A stretch of 13,054 nucleotides of DNA, from contig JAKEIB010000220.1 in the NCBI GenBank assembly GCA_022614705.1, forward strand, positions 1 to 13,054. Reading direction: 5' to 3'. This DNA comes from Planctomycetota bacterium (GTDB lineage: Bacteria; Planctomycetota; Planctomycetia; Pirellulales; Lacipirellulaceae). Below the pieces are notes generated by a model. That model was not told the DNA's origin and ran no database searches. It saw only the letters and a list, made by a program, of their open reading frames with translations. Numbering within the stretch: the first letter of the stretch is position 1; every line of letters starts with the position of its first letter. The position numbers and the translations under genes are program-made. Shown here in pieces: positions 1-5,940 of this stretch.

Positions 1-1
1 A

Positions 2-241
2 CTCACTTTTCGTGGGACGGTAATCCGAAGGTACCGCGGAAAGTCCGTGGCGCGCAACATTGTTCGAGTCTTAGACACGTTCGAGGGTGCCAAGTGGCCG
101 CCCAGGATTGACGATCCGCTTTCAGGTATTCCCGACTCCCAAAGGCTCCGGGAAACGGTGAGGACTTTGAACACCGGCTTGCTGATGATCCGCTTTTTTG
201 CGGACGGCGACGGCAAGGGCGTGATCTGGGAGGAGACGTGA
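2..241 (+). CDS. 3' end of an uncharacterised conserved protein (partial)
   Basis: The frame is open from the left edge and stops with TGA at 239-241, giving about 79 C-terminal residues; the true start lies outside the window. The visible part contains ARNIVRVLDTFE, WPPRIDDPL, LRETVRTLN and a terminal IRFFADGDGKGVIW stretch. From memory this pattern (A-N-x-I-L-x-x-F, WPxRIDDPL, RLxxT-x-x-LN, DGxGxGxxW) recurs in an uncharacterised planctomycete family. No catalytic motif is evident and I assign no function. A strong Shine-Dalgarno-like run (GGGAGGAG, 228-235) lies in its last codons, just before a GTG overlapping the stop. That suggests translational coupling to whatever follows. Confidence 0.7.
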   Translation, partial: LTFRGTVIRRYRGKSVARNIVRVLDTFEGAKWPPRIDDPLSGIPDSQRLRETVRTLNTGLLMIRFFADGDGKGVIWEET

Positions 242-294
242 ACCACCCGCGCATCGCCCGCGCACCTCACTTGGACGGATTCCGCGTGAACTGA
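238..294 (+). CDS. possible 18-residue leader or micro-ORF
   Basis: A GTG at 238 overlaps the upstream TGA in a GTGA arrangement and is preceded by GGGAGGAG at 228-235, close to the start. The frame encodes MNHPRIARAPHLDGFRVN and stops at 292-294. The overlap and the strong ribosome-binding site are the only support. There is no recognisable domain, and the peptide may be a chance ORF, since the GGAGGAG also encodes residues of the upstream gene. Confidence 0.25.
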   Translation: MNHPRIARAPHLDGFRVN

Positions 295-308
295 CAGACT
301 CTCGTTAA

Positions 309-334
309 CTCGCGGTCCAGTTGTTGACCGCGAG
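309..334 (+). promoter_or_regulatory. perfect 9-bp hairpin just before the small-ORF ribosome-binding site
   Basis: CTCGCGGTC (309-317) and GACCGCGAG (326-334) are exact inverted repeats around an 8-base loop. The right arm ends two bases before the GGAGGAG at 337-343 that precedes the ATG at 350. There is no T-run after it, so it is not a classical terminator. It could be an RNA hairpin affecting translation of the downstream genes, or a protein-binding site. The regulatory role is inference. Confidence 0.45.
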
Positions 335-349
335 AAGGAGGAGCTGTCC

Positions 350-499
350 ATGGCGTGCGTCGTCCGTCCGATCGCGTTTACGCACCTTCCCAATGTTGCC
401 GGTCTGCCTTGGCGTGCACCAGGCCGTAGTTTGATTCGATACCGGCGTCGGCGCCGAGAATTCGGTTCCATCTCCGAGCTGGGAGGTGGCCCTCGATGA
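350..499 (+). CDS. small basic protein, 49 aa, coupled to the next gene
   Basis: An ATG at 350 is preceded by a strong GGAGGAG (337-343) at 6 bases spacing. The frame runs 49 codons to a TGA at 497-499 that overlaps the next gene's ATG at 496 (ATGA). The peptide begins MACVVRPIAFTHLPNVAGLP and has an arginine-rich patch (RYRRRRREFG) near its C-terminal end, which could bind nucleic acid. I recognise no family. The ribosome-binding site and the stop/start overlap argue that it is translated with the following gene and the recombinase. Alternatively it is a short leader ORF whose translation opens the downstream start. Confidence 0.5.
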   Translation: MACVVRPIAFTHLPNVAGLPWRAPGRSLIRYRRRRREFGSISELGGGPR

Positions 500-1026
500 A
501 GTCGACCCAACGATCGGTGAAAAGAAATCGTAGGACTTTAGGCCCGGCCGATGCTGACAGCGGTCTTCCTGAAGAATATGTCCAGTCGCTGAAGTCCCAA
601 GCAGAACGCGGGGCCGCCAGAGTTGCGGAGTTCTTACGGCGATTTGGCGTATCAGGGACGAAAGAGTCTCCAATCGCCCTGCCAGCAGAGATGCTGCTTG
701 GGCTCGATCTTGCGCTTCGTTTTCAAGTCTGGGAACTGAATGCAATAACGGCCCATCTCGACGCCGGCTTACCAAGCAGCGACCAAGTGCTCAAGCGGGT
801 CATGTCGCTTCTAGAGGGGAACGAACTTCGAGAGTACGTCCAGAATCTCGATTCGAGAGCCATACAAATCCTGCGCGAGCAGTTCGTGTGGCAAGCCAGC
901 GGGGACCACAGCGCGGACTTTGCCATTGTGACCGACGGCAACGAAGACGCGTTCCTCGACGCCCTGGCAGACTTCCTGTGGGCAAATCGACACAACCTGA
1001 CTACCTCGAAAGACGCAACGCAATGA
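496..1026 (+). CDS. uncharacterised protein, 176 aa, upstream of and overlapping the recombinase
   Basis: The start is the ATG at 496, overlapping the preceding TGA as ATGA; GGAGG at 482-486 gives a 9-base spacing. The stop TGA at 1024-1026 overlaps the recombinase ATG at 1023 in the same way. The product has a basic N-terminus (residues 1-15, rich in K and R). A mostly helical body follows, with an AERGAARVAEFLRRFGV segment around residues 36-52 and an acidic DGNEDAFLDALADFLW segment near the C-terminus. There is no signal peptide or membrane segment, so it is probably cytoplasmic. I do not recognise the family. Its position between two coupled ORFs suggests an accessory factor of the recombinase, but this rests on context alone. 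Confidence 0.7.
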   Translation: MKSTQRSVKRNRRTLGPADADSGLPEEYVQSLKSQAERGAARVAEFLRRFGVSGTKESPIALPAEMLLGLDLALRFQVWELNAITAHLDAGLPSSDQVLKRVMSLLEGNELREYVQNLDSRAIQILREQFVWQASGDHSADFAIVTDGNEDAFLDALADFLWANRHNLTTSKDATQ

Positions 1027-2996
1027 TTCAACGAAGTGGCCAAGGCCGCGCACTGTTTTACACCCGTGACAGTGGCGGAAAGCACGAGCAGACTCCGGCC
1101 GAATACGTCGGCTGGGCCCAGCGAAGGGCCCGAGAACTGGGCCTACGTTTTAGCGGCACCGCGGAATCTATCGACGCGATGATGCAATCCGGATGCCCAG
1201 AATCGGGGGACCTGTTCTTTGACTTCTGCGTCCAGGGACACCTGCTATCGCGTCCGGCCCTTGACGCCCTCAAGGCTGAGATTGTACGCGACCGGGACGT
1301 TTCCCACGTCTTCATCCCGCGGCGCGATCGGCTGGCAAGACCCGACGACCCGCTGGATGGCCTCAAACTTGAAAATGAACTGCGTGGCCTGGGAATAACG
1401 CTGGTTTACATGACACTCACGCTCGCCCCGCGACTGAAAAATCGGCGGCCTGATGTGGGCGAGGCAATTGTCGGCATATTCGATTTTGATCAATCAGGCC
1501 GTTTCCGACAGAACCTGGCAGAAACGATGATCTTTGCTCAGCTCGGCCTGGCCAAGTCAGGATTCTCGACCGGTGGTCGTCCGCCCTTTGGCTACCGCCG
1601 TTGGCTTGTCGATGCCGTTGGCAATCGCATCCGCGAACTTGAAAAGGGCGAAATCGTCCGAAAGCAAGGGCATCACGTGATGTGGTTGCCCGGCCCCGAG
1701 GCTGAGCTGGACCTGATCAGACGGATTCTAGCCATGCTCGAGCTCATGCCCGCCACCGAAGTCGCGCGGCGATTAACCGCCGAGGGAATCCGATCACCTG
1801 ATGCCGATCGCGTGCGCACTGACAACGGGGTCAAACATCAGGTACTCGGCGTGTGGCATGCCACAACGATCACCGGCATCGCTCGACAGCCCTTAAATCG
1901 TGCGCTGGTTGAGTACGGGCGCCGATCCATGGGCGACCAGTTGCGAATGACCGCAGACGGTCCGCGATGCCTCGAGGAACAGGACTCTCGGGCTGACGGT
2001 AAACCAAAGGTCATTCAGAATCCTGCTCACCTCCGGGTCGTCGTACCGGCTAAATTCGATCCGATCATCCCGGCGGTTCAGTATGATCGACTGATATCGA
2101 TACTCGATCAGCGGGCTGGCACGCAGCGCGGTAAACCGCGATCGAGAGATCCCGGTAAGAATCCGCTTGGGTCTCGAATTCATGACTTGGGCTGCAGCTG
2201 GCCCATGTACCGGCAACCCCACGGCAAGTCGTTTCGCTACACTTGTGGGTTGTACCAGCAGTCGCACGGCGAAAAGTGCGCCCACAACCATGTCGACGGC
2301 CTCACTGCCACGCGATTTGTCCTGAGGGCAATTCGCCAGCGACTGCTCGACGGTAATCGGCTGCACAAGTTGCAGGATAAGATCGAAGCCCGAGCACGTG
2401 CCGAATTGAACGCACCAGCACAGGATTCGAATCTGGATGCCAAGCGAGCAGAGCTTGCTCAGTTGCTGGGTCAATTGGCAAGAATTCAAAGGAACTTGGC
2501 ACTTGCGGAATCCGACGAGCTGTTTGGCTCCATTTCTGAGGTATTCGCGGAACTGAAGTCGACTGCGCTGCGCGTGGAGCGAGAAGTGGCGTCTCTCGAA
2601 CGACTGTCCCAAACGCCATCGTCCGTTGAGACGGAAGTTGCCATTGCGATTGAAATCATCGCCAGGCTTAAGGAGCTGGCAGCAGATGCCAGCAACCTGC
2701 CCGCATTAAGTCAGCTCTTTAAGCAGGTCAACGTGCAAGTCTACCTGCGCTTCCTGCCCGTCAAAAAGCGACGTCGGACTGAAAACAAGATGACGGGAGG
2801 CGTGCTGACCTGGGGCAATGCCCCATCCCCTATTCAAAAATATCAAGGTCCCACTGGCCGCGGTCAGCTCAGACTGGCAACCGCCCAGCGGACTTACAGA
2901 CCGGACGCGATCAATGGCTCCGGGAAAACCGACGTTGTTGATTCCGGTGGGAGGGACAGATCGTTAGGAAATGTAAGTCGGGGTGACAGGATTTGA
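1023..2996 (+). CDS. large serine recombinase (site-specific integrase/resolvase family), 657 aa
   Basis: Likely catalyses integration or excision of a mobile element by serine-mediated strand exchange. The N-terminal catalytic domain (about 10-140) has Y-T-R-D-S with the probable nucleophile Ser17, an SGxxxxxF...RPALDAL segment (61-83), and RRDRLAR with Arg103 and Arg106. The recombinase DNA-binding domain follows (about 178-345, GGRPPFGY at 184-191), then a zinc-ribbon-like region (388-423) and a long helical, coiled-coil-like stretch (about 427-535). The ribbon has only three Cys (391, 408, 419); the first Cys of the usual CxxC pair appears to be Asp388. I chose the ATG at 1023 because it overlaps the upstream stop as ATGA. 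The open frame extends back to 888, but that part covers the upstream gene in another frame. The last ~19 bases lie inside a tRNA-Pro remnant. Domain calls are by eye. Confidence 0.93.
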   Translation: MIQRSGQGRALFYTRDSGGKHEQTPAEYVGWAQRRARELGLRFSGTAESIDAMMQSGCPESGDLFFDFCVQGHLLSRPALDALKAEIVRDRDVSHVFIPRRDRLARPDDPLDGLKLENELRGLGITLVYMTLTLAPRLKNRRPDVGEAIVGIFDFDQSGRFRQNLAETMIFAQLGLAKSGFSTGGRPPFGYRRWLVDAVGNRIRELEKGEIVRKQGHHVMWLPGPEAELDLIRRILAMLELMPATEVARRLTAEGIRSPDADRVRTDNGVKHQVLGVWHATTITGIARQPLNRALVEYGRRSMGDQLRMTADGPRCLEEQDSRADGKPKVIQNPAHLRVVVPAKFDPIIPAVQYDRLISILDQRAGTQRGKPRSRDPGKNPLGSRIHDLGCSWPMYRQPHGKSFRYTCGLYQQSHGEKCAHNHVDGLTATRFVLRAIRQRLLDGNRLHKLQDKIEARARAELNAPAQDSNLDAKRAELAQLLGQLARIQRNLALAESDELFGSISEVFAELKSTALRVEREVASLERLSQTPSSVETEVAIAIEIIARLKELAADASNLPALSQLFKQVNVQVYLRFLPVKKRRRTENKMTGGVLTWGNAPSPIQKYQGPTGRGQLRLATAQRTYRPDAINGSGKTDVVDSGGRDRSLGNVSRGDRI

Positions 2997-3019
2997 ACCT
3001 GCAACCTTCTGCACCCCAT
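2978..3019 (-). other. tRNA-Pro 3'-half remnant, probable attachment site
   Basis: Read on minus from 3019 to 2978 the pieces fit tRNA positions 32-73. They are an anticodon loop ATGGGGT (anticodon GGG, G37), anticodon-stem strand GCAGA, variable loop AGGTT, T stem GCAGG / CCTGT, T loop TTCAAAT, acceptor strand CACCCCG and discriminator A. This agrees with bacterial tRNA-Pro, whose acceptor is CGGGGTG/CACCCCG. The matching 5' half is not found at 3020-3100, where no sequence pairs with GCAGA or fully with the acceptor strand, so this is not a working tRNA. A 3'-half tRNA fragment at the end of a recombinase gene is the usual mark of integration into a tRNA gene. It overlaps the recombinase stop codon (2994-2996). 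Confidence 0.75.
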
Positions 3020-3041
3020 TCGCCCACTACCAAATCAAGAA

Positions 3042-3066
3042 ATCGGCGTTTTCCCCGATGATTTTT
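3042..3066 (+). terminator. weak terminator-like hairpin after the recombinase
   Basis: ATCGG (3042-3046) pairs with CCGAT (3055-3059) around an 8-base loop and is followed by GATTTTT. The 5-bp stem is short and the U-run interrupted, so it is only a candidate terminator for the plus-strand recombinase transcript. Confidence 0.3.
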
Positions 3067-3157
3067 GGTATTGTACACGTCGGAAGGCCATTTGCAAGTC
3101 TGACCGTTAGCGCTTTTCCGCGTGGATTTGCGGTATCCTCGTCGAATTCGTGATTGC

Positions 3158-3179
3158 CAATCCGGTAATTACCGGATTG
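3158..3179. repeat. perfect 22-bp palindrome
   Basis: CAATCCGGTAA (3158-3168) is followed directly by its exact reverse complement (3169-3179), with no spacer. A perfect palindrome of this length suits a dimeric repressor or recombinase binding site, or a cruciform/hairpin. No adjacent gene start makes the role obvious. It touches the 8-bp repeat at the left end of the MITE-like element. Confidence 0.7.
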
Positions 3180-3187
3180 CTCCGTCG
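3180..3187. repeat. left copy of 8-bp direct repeat CTCCGTCG (target-site duplication)
   Basis: Identical to 3321-3328, and abuts the left inverted repeat of the MITE-like element exactly. Confidence 0.8.
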
Positions 3188-3320
3188 GTAGATGTCCATT
3201 CTAGCGAAGTGCTGTTGGTCGTTTTGGCTGTGTCGGGTTAGACAAGGGGATGGCCCAACTCTCCCTCCCTCTCCCCAGCGATACGAGTTGAGCACCTACA
3301 CCGCTAGAATGGACAGCTAC
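3188..3320. mobile_element. 133-bp MITE-like element with 19-bp TIRs and 8-bp target duplication
   Basis: The left end GTAGATGTCCATTCTAGCG (3188-3206) and the right end (3302-3320), read in reverse complement as GTAGCTGTCCATTCTAGCG, match at 18 of 19 positions. The element is flanked on both sides by CTCCGTCG (3180-3187 and 3321-3328), a perfect 8-bp direct repeat as expected of a target-site duplication. A GTGCT motif just inside the left end recurs inverted inside the right end. There is no transposase ORF, so it would need a transposase supplied in trans. The 8-bp duplication and ends starting GTA are reminiscent of the IS66 family, but that assignment is tentative. Confidence 0.85.
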
Positions 3321-3328
3321 CTCCGTCG
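3321..3328. repeat. right copy of 8-bp direct repeat CTCCGTCG (target-site duplication)
   Basis: Identical to 3180-3187, and abuts the right inverted repeat exactly. Removing one copy plus the element restores a continuous pre-insertion sequence. Confidence 0.8.
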
Positions 3329-3451
3329 CATTTCTCAGGTGACTGAGCCATGCCACGACGGGTAGGCTCTCGCGCGAGAGAATCGGGCCAATTGCGAACG
3401 AGACGACGCGACCACCGACCACATGACACCAGCGCACCACGTCCGGGTGTC

Positions 3452-3604
3452 TTAGCAAGTCCCCACCGTCTGCCGGAATCGATCGCTTGGCGGAAAGCCT
3501 TCCTTGTCCATCCTTAGCTGGAGCGCCCCGAGGTATCGAACCATCTCGATCACGCGGGCCCGCATTGCCTGTGCCTGCTCGGGTGTAATGTCAGATTCAT
3601 CCAT
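3452..3604 (-). pseudogene. 3'-truncated small conserved protein
   Basis: The minus-strand frame from ATG 3604 reads MDESDITPEQAQAMRARVIE, continues with MVRYLGALQLRM and GFPPSDRF, then stops at TAA 3452. From memory, a small planctomycete family has this design: ITxxQAxAIRxxIxxMLRYLGRLxxRMxxxGFPPxDxL, followed by a further ~20 residues with an LHYxSC-like end. Here the similarity ends at about residue 46 (RFRQTV) and the frame terminates almost at once with unrelated residues, so the 3' end appears to have been lost. The function of the family is unknown to me. The upstream extension of the frame to 3700 is arginine-rich and does not look native. Confidence 0.6.
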
Positions 3605-3635
3605 CCCCGCAGTCGAGACGGGCGCGGGGCGCGGG

Positions 3636-3812
3636 TCAAGACGTGAACAGCGTCTGGCGGCTCTCGTCCCACTTCCGATCCTGATACGACGCCAGCTCAT
3701 CCAACGTCACGCCTGGACTGCGAACATGGTCGGGTCCTTTGCAGGTATGTAGCTGAAGGTGGCCGTTACCAGAATCACGACAACGCCGGCAATAGATACT
3801 AGTCGTGATCAC
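3636..3812 (-). pseudogene. short cysteine-containing ORF, probably a gene remnant
   Basis: From a possible GTG at 3812 the minus strand encodes about 58 residues with CRRC, a later HTC and a VTLDELASYQDRKWDESR segment, ending in TGA at 3636-3638. The C-x-x-C ... H-x-C spacing suggests a small metal-binding fold, but no family is recognised. The first codons overlap the antisense of the SGNH hydrolase fragment, whose homology starts near 3796. The ORF therefore probably entered with the sequence that truncated that gene, and lost its own 5' end. It lies 31 bases upstream of the truncated gene at 3452-3604 on the same strand. Confidence 0.3.
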
Positions 3813-4323
3813 CACGGGCGGCAACGATCTGATCCACTGGTATGGTCAGCGGCCGCCGCAGGAAGGCGCCATGTATGGCGCGACGCTCACCCAGGCTCAG
3901 CCCTGGATCGTCAATTATGGCCAGCGGCTGGACACGATGTTCGGCCAGATCGAGAGCCGCTTTCCCGGCGGCTGCTTGATCTTTGTCGCCGACATTTACG
4001 ATCCCTCGGACGGGGCCGGCGATCCGGAGTCGGTGTGGCTGCCGGCGTGGCGCGACTGCATCCTGATCCTGGCGGCCTACAACACCAAACTCCGCGAAGT
4101 CGCGACGAAACACTCAGCCGTCCGCGTGGTGCCGGTACACGACGCGTTCCTGGGACACGGCATCCACTGTCGCAAGTTCTGGCGAGCCAATTACCAGGCC
4201 GACGACGCGCACTACTGGTACCACGACAACATCGAAGACCCCAACGACCGCGGCTACGACGCTCTGCGACGTGTCTTTTTGCAGGCAATCAGTAGGGAGC
4301 GGGGCGCGTTTGCAGACAGATGA
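3796..4323 (+). pseudogene. SGNH/GDSL-type hydrolase, 5'-truncated
   Basis: The frame runs ILVVITTGGNDLIHWYG..., matching Block III of SGNH hydrolases (GGND; Gly and Asn help form the oxyanion hole). Near the C-terminus there is DDAHYWYHDN...DPNDRGYDALRR, whose Asp/His probably correspond to the catalytic Block V. Internal segments such as FPGGCLIFVADIYDPSDG and HDAFLGHGIHCRKFW support a family of secreted or periplasmic esterase-like planctomycete proteins. An in-frame TAG lies directly upstream (3793-3795). The N-terminal part with the nucleophile Ser (GDS block) and any signal peptide is missing, so the fragment should be inactive. A GTG at 3805 would allow a 172-residue product, but it has no convincing ribosome-binding site. 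Confidence 0.8.
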
Positions 4324-4352
4324 TCGCAAGCGCGCCGGGCAACGACGACCAA

Positions 4353-4377
4353 GGGTAGTGGCACGCTCCCACTACCC
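4353..4377. terminator. strong hairpin between convergent units
   Basis: GGGTAGTGG (4353-4361) and CCACTACCC (4369-4377) form a perfect 9-bp stem with a 7-base loop. The hairpin sits between the end of the plus-strand hydrolase remnant (4323) and the end of the minus-strand prepilin-like gene (4432). No T-tract follows on either strand, so it may stabilise 3' ends rather than act as an intrinsic terminator. Confidence 0.5.
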
Positions 4378-4431
4378 CGCCAAAAGCCGCGGGCCGCAAC
4401 CCAAACCGACTTGAGCCGGACTGCTCCCCGC

Positions 4432-5562
4432 TCATTGATTGCTGGTCGCCTCGGTTCCGGCCTTCGTGCCGAGCGCACCCCAGACGCCGTAGGGGCTCAG
4501 TCCGTTGCTGGTGATACGGGGCATTGGCGCGGCAAGATTTCCCGCGTTGATCGTCTCCGCGAAAAATCGCACGGATCCATCGCACATCGCTCCGTTGACG
4601 CCACCGGGATGGTAGCTGTCTGGCGGAAAGATGCCTTCTTGCCATTCACCTTGAGCGTTCGCACAGGACGGCGCGTTGGGCGGCAGAATTGTGGTGAAGC
4701 CGCAGATCATTGGATAGCCGGATGTCCATGCTTCCCCATCGCGGTGGTGGGACGGCGGGAGGGTTCCAATCAAAGTTCCGTTGGGGCCCTTGGCCTGCAT
4801 GCAAATGTTCGGAGTGGCCCGAAACGATCCCGCACCGATCATGACGTAGTGCCCGTGAATCTTTCCGTGCGAGCTGGGGGAATACGTCGTGTTCTCGCTG
4901 AATGCCAGCGTGTTGCTCGTCCCGTCGAGAATATCCGCCATCGTGTTGCCGCGGCGAAAACCGAATACGCCGCGGTTAAGCTGCGCACCCACGATGCTCG
5001 GGTTCCAGGTTCCATCCAGGCCGATCGAAGAATCGCCGCAGTTGACCGCATAGCTGATGGCGGCGGTGTTCGTATCCCACCCGCCGCGCTCCGCCAAGCC
5101 GTCCGACGGGCAAAGGTAGCCCGGGATCCTGACGCGGTAGGCGCTATAGTTCCGGAGCGAATGTGGGCCTTGCGGCCGGATCGAGCCCATGCTTCCTTCC
5201 ACGGCGCCGGCCTGGATCTTGTCGTACAGCGGTTTCTGCTCCATGAACGGCAGGATATAGAAAAACGTGCTGTGACGCTCCCCATTGCTATACCAACTGC
5301 CGGGATCCCAACTCGTGTCGGGATTCGTCGTTCCGCCGGCCATCGGTGGAAACGTCTTGTACGTGTCATGGTAGTTGTGCAGCCCCAGGCCAAGCTGCTT
5401 CAGATTGTTGGCGCACTGCGAACGGCGGGCCGCCTCGCGGGCGGCCTGGACGGCCGGCAGGAGCAGCGCCACCAGCACCCCAATAATGGCAATCACCACG
5501 AGCAATTCCACGAGCGTGAAAGCGCGTCCCGTGCGCTTTTCTGGAAACAGAAGTCGCGCCAT
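4432..5562 (-). CDS. DUF1559 prepilin-like protein with H-X9-DG C-terminus, 376 aa
   Basis: An abundant planctomycete family of type II/IV pseudopilin-like proteins, presumably processed by prepilin peptidase and placed at the cell envelope; the precise role is unknown. The N-terminus has a short basic leader, then FTLVELLVVIAIIGVLVALL (15-34) with Glu at +5, followed by the family-typical LPAVQAAREAARR and a CANNLKQLGLGLHNYHDTY segment. The residue before the cleavage point is Ala14 rather than the canonical Gly. At the C-terminus, His318 followed by nine residues and Asp328-Gly329 (HPGGVNGAMCDG) is an exact H-X9-DG motif. The start is the ATG at 5560-5562; GGGGTGA upstream is a modest ribosome-binding site. 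The gene is separated from the operon upstream by 378 bases with its own promoter. Confidence 0.95.
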   Translation of the reverse strand: MARLLFPEKRTGRAFTLVELLVVIAIIGVLVALLLPAVQAAREAARRSQCANNLKQLGLGLHNYHDTYKTFPPMAGGTTNPDTSWDPGSWYSNGERHSTFFYILPFMEQKPLYDKIQAGAVEGSMGSIRPQGPHSLRNYSAYRVRIPGYLCPSDGLAERGGWDTNTAAISYAVNCGDSSIGLDGTWNPSIVGAQLNRGVFGFRRGNTMADILDGTSNTLAFSENTTYSPSSHGKIHGHYVMIGAGSFRATPNICMQAKGPNGTLIGTLPPSHHRDGEAWTSGYPMICGFTTILPPNAPSCANAQGEWQEGIFPPDSYHPGGVNGAMCDGSVRFFAETINAGNLAAPMPRITSNGLSPYGVWGALGTKAGTEATSNQ

Positions 5563-5805
5563 AAGTTCACCCCATCGCGTTAGAAAAGAGAAGAATAAGA
5601 TTGGGTCGGAAGCTGCTTCCGGACCACGTCTGTGCTTTGCAAGAGCGCAGTTTCACCGCGGCGATATCGAACGGTCTTTGCGAACGAAATTGCCGGAAGG
5701 GAGATGGGAGCGCAGAATTCCCCCTGCCTTCCAAGAATGCCAACTCGCCATACGACGCCCCACTGTCCATAGGCGATTCCTCCAACTCTTCTCTGTCGGG
5801 ATGTG
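5563..5805 (-). other. long untranslated leader of the DUF1559 gene
   Basis: No convincing gene is seen on either strand. A small inverted repeat CGGAAG-CTG-CTTCCG occurs at 5607-5621. I see no recognisable riboswitch, tRNA or repeat; short ORFs across this stretch have no ribosome-binding sites or family resemblance. Confidence 0.4.
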
Positions 5806-5835
5806 ATTATCACCCGATGACTGATCGGATTGCAA
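5806..5835 (-). promoter_or_regulatory. sigma70-like promoter for the DUF1559 gene
   Basis: On the minus strand TTGCAA (5835-5830) and GATAAT (5811-5806) are separated by 18 bases, close to the TTGACA/TATAAT consensus. Transcription would start near 5799, giving a leader of about 237 nt before the ATG at 5562. Prediction from sequence only. Confidence 0.5.
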
Positions 5836-5866
5836 CTCAAAAAAACGAAAAATTGAATAATAACTC

Positions 5867-5890
5867 CTTGGGGGGATCCACCCCGTCAAG
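5867..5890 (-). terminator. hairpin plus T-rich tract after the second CRTAC1-like gene
   Basis: On the minus strand CTTG-AC-GGGG-TGGAT-CCCCC-CAAG folds into an interrupted stem. It is followed by a T-rich stretch (GTTATTATTCAATTTTTCG then TTTTTTT, about 5866-5838). It lies 51 bases past the stop of the gene ending at 5941 and just before the next promoter, as expected of an operon end. The T-run does not follow the stem immediately, so efficiency is uncertain. Confidence 0.5.
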
Positions 5891-5940
5891 TGTGTCTTGG
5901 ATGCCGACGACAATTGAAAATCGCCCCGAATTCGGCCCCT

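Noticed and set aside
305..775. Minus-strand frame of 156 codons opposite the small genes
   Set aside because: The plus strand there has strong ribosome-binding sites and coupled starts; the minus translation shows no domain.
888..1022. N-terminal extension of the recombinase frame by 45 codons
   Set aside because: It lies over the upstream 176-aa gene in another frame and reads as Arg-rich noise; the ATG at 1023 gives the ATGA overlap and places the catalytic Ser at a normal distance.
3020..3060. Possible 5' half of the tRNA-Pro (CGGGG and TTTGGTAG strings on minus)
   Set aside because: Only 5 of 7 acceptor pairs form, the anticodon stem has no partner for GCAGA, and total length would be too long, so I treat the tRNA as a 3'-half remnant.
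3367..3378. 12-bp palindrome TCTCGCGCGAGA
   Set aside because: Short and GC-rich, with no gene start or other context nearby; likely chance.
3201..3458. Minus-strand frame of 85 codons across the MITE
   Set aside because: It would start at TTG, crosses the right inverted repeat and target duplication, and shows no family features.
4411..5583. Long plus-strand open frame of 390 codons
   Set aside because: It is exactly antisense to the DUF1559 gene, whose prepilin leader and H-X9-DG motif are unmistakable; the plus-strand translation is Arg/Ala-rich and has no recognisable domain.
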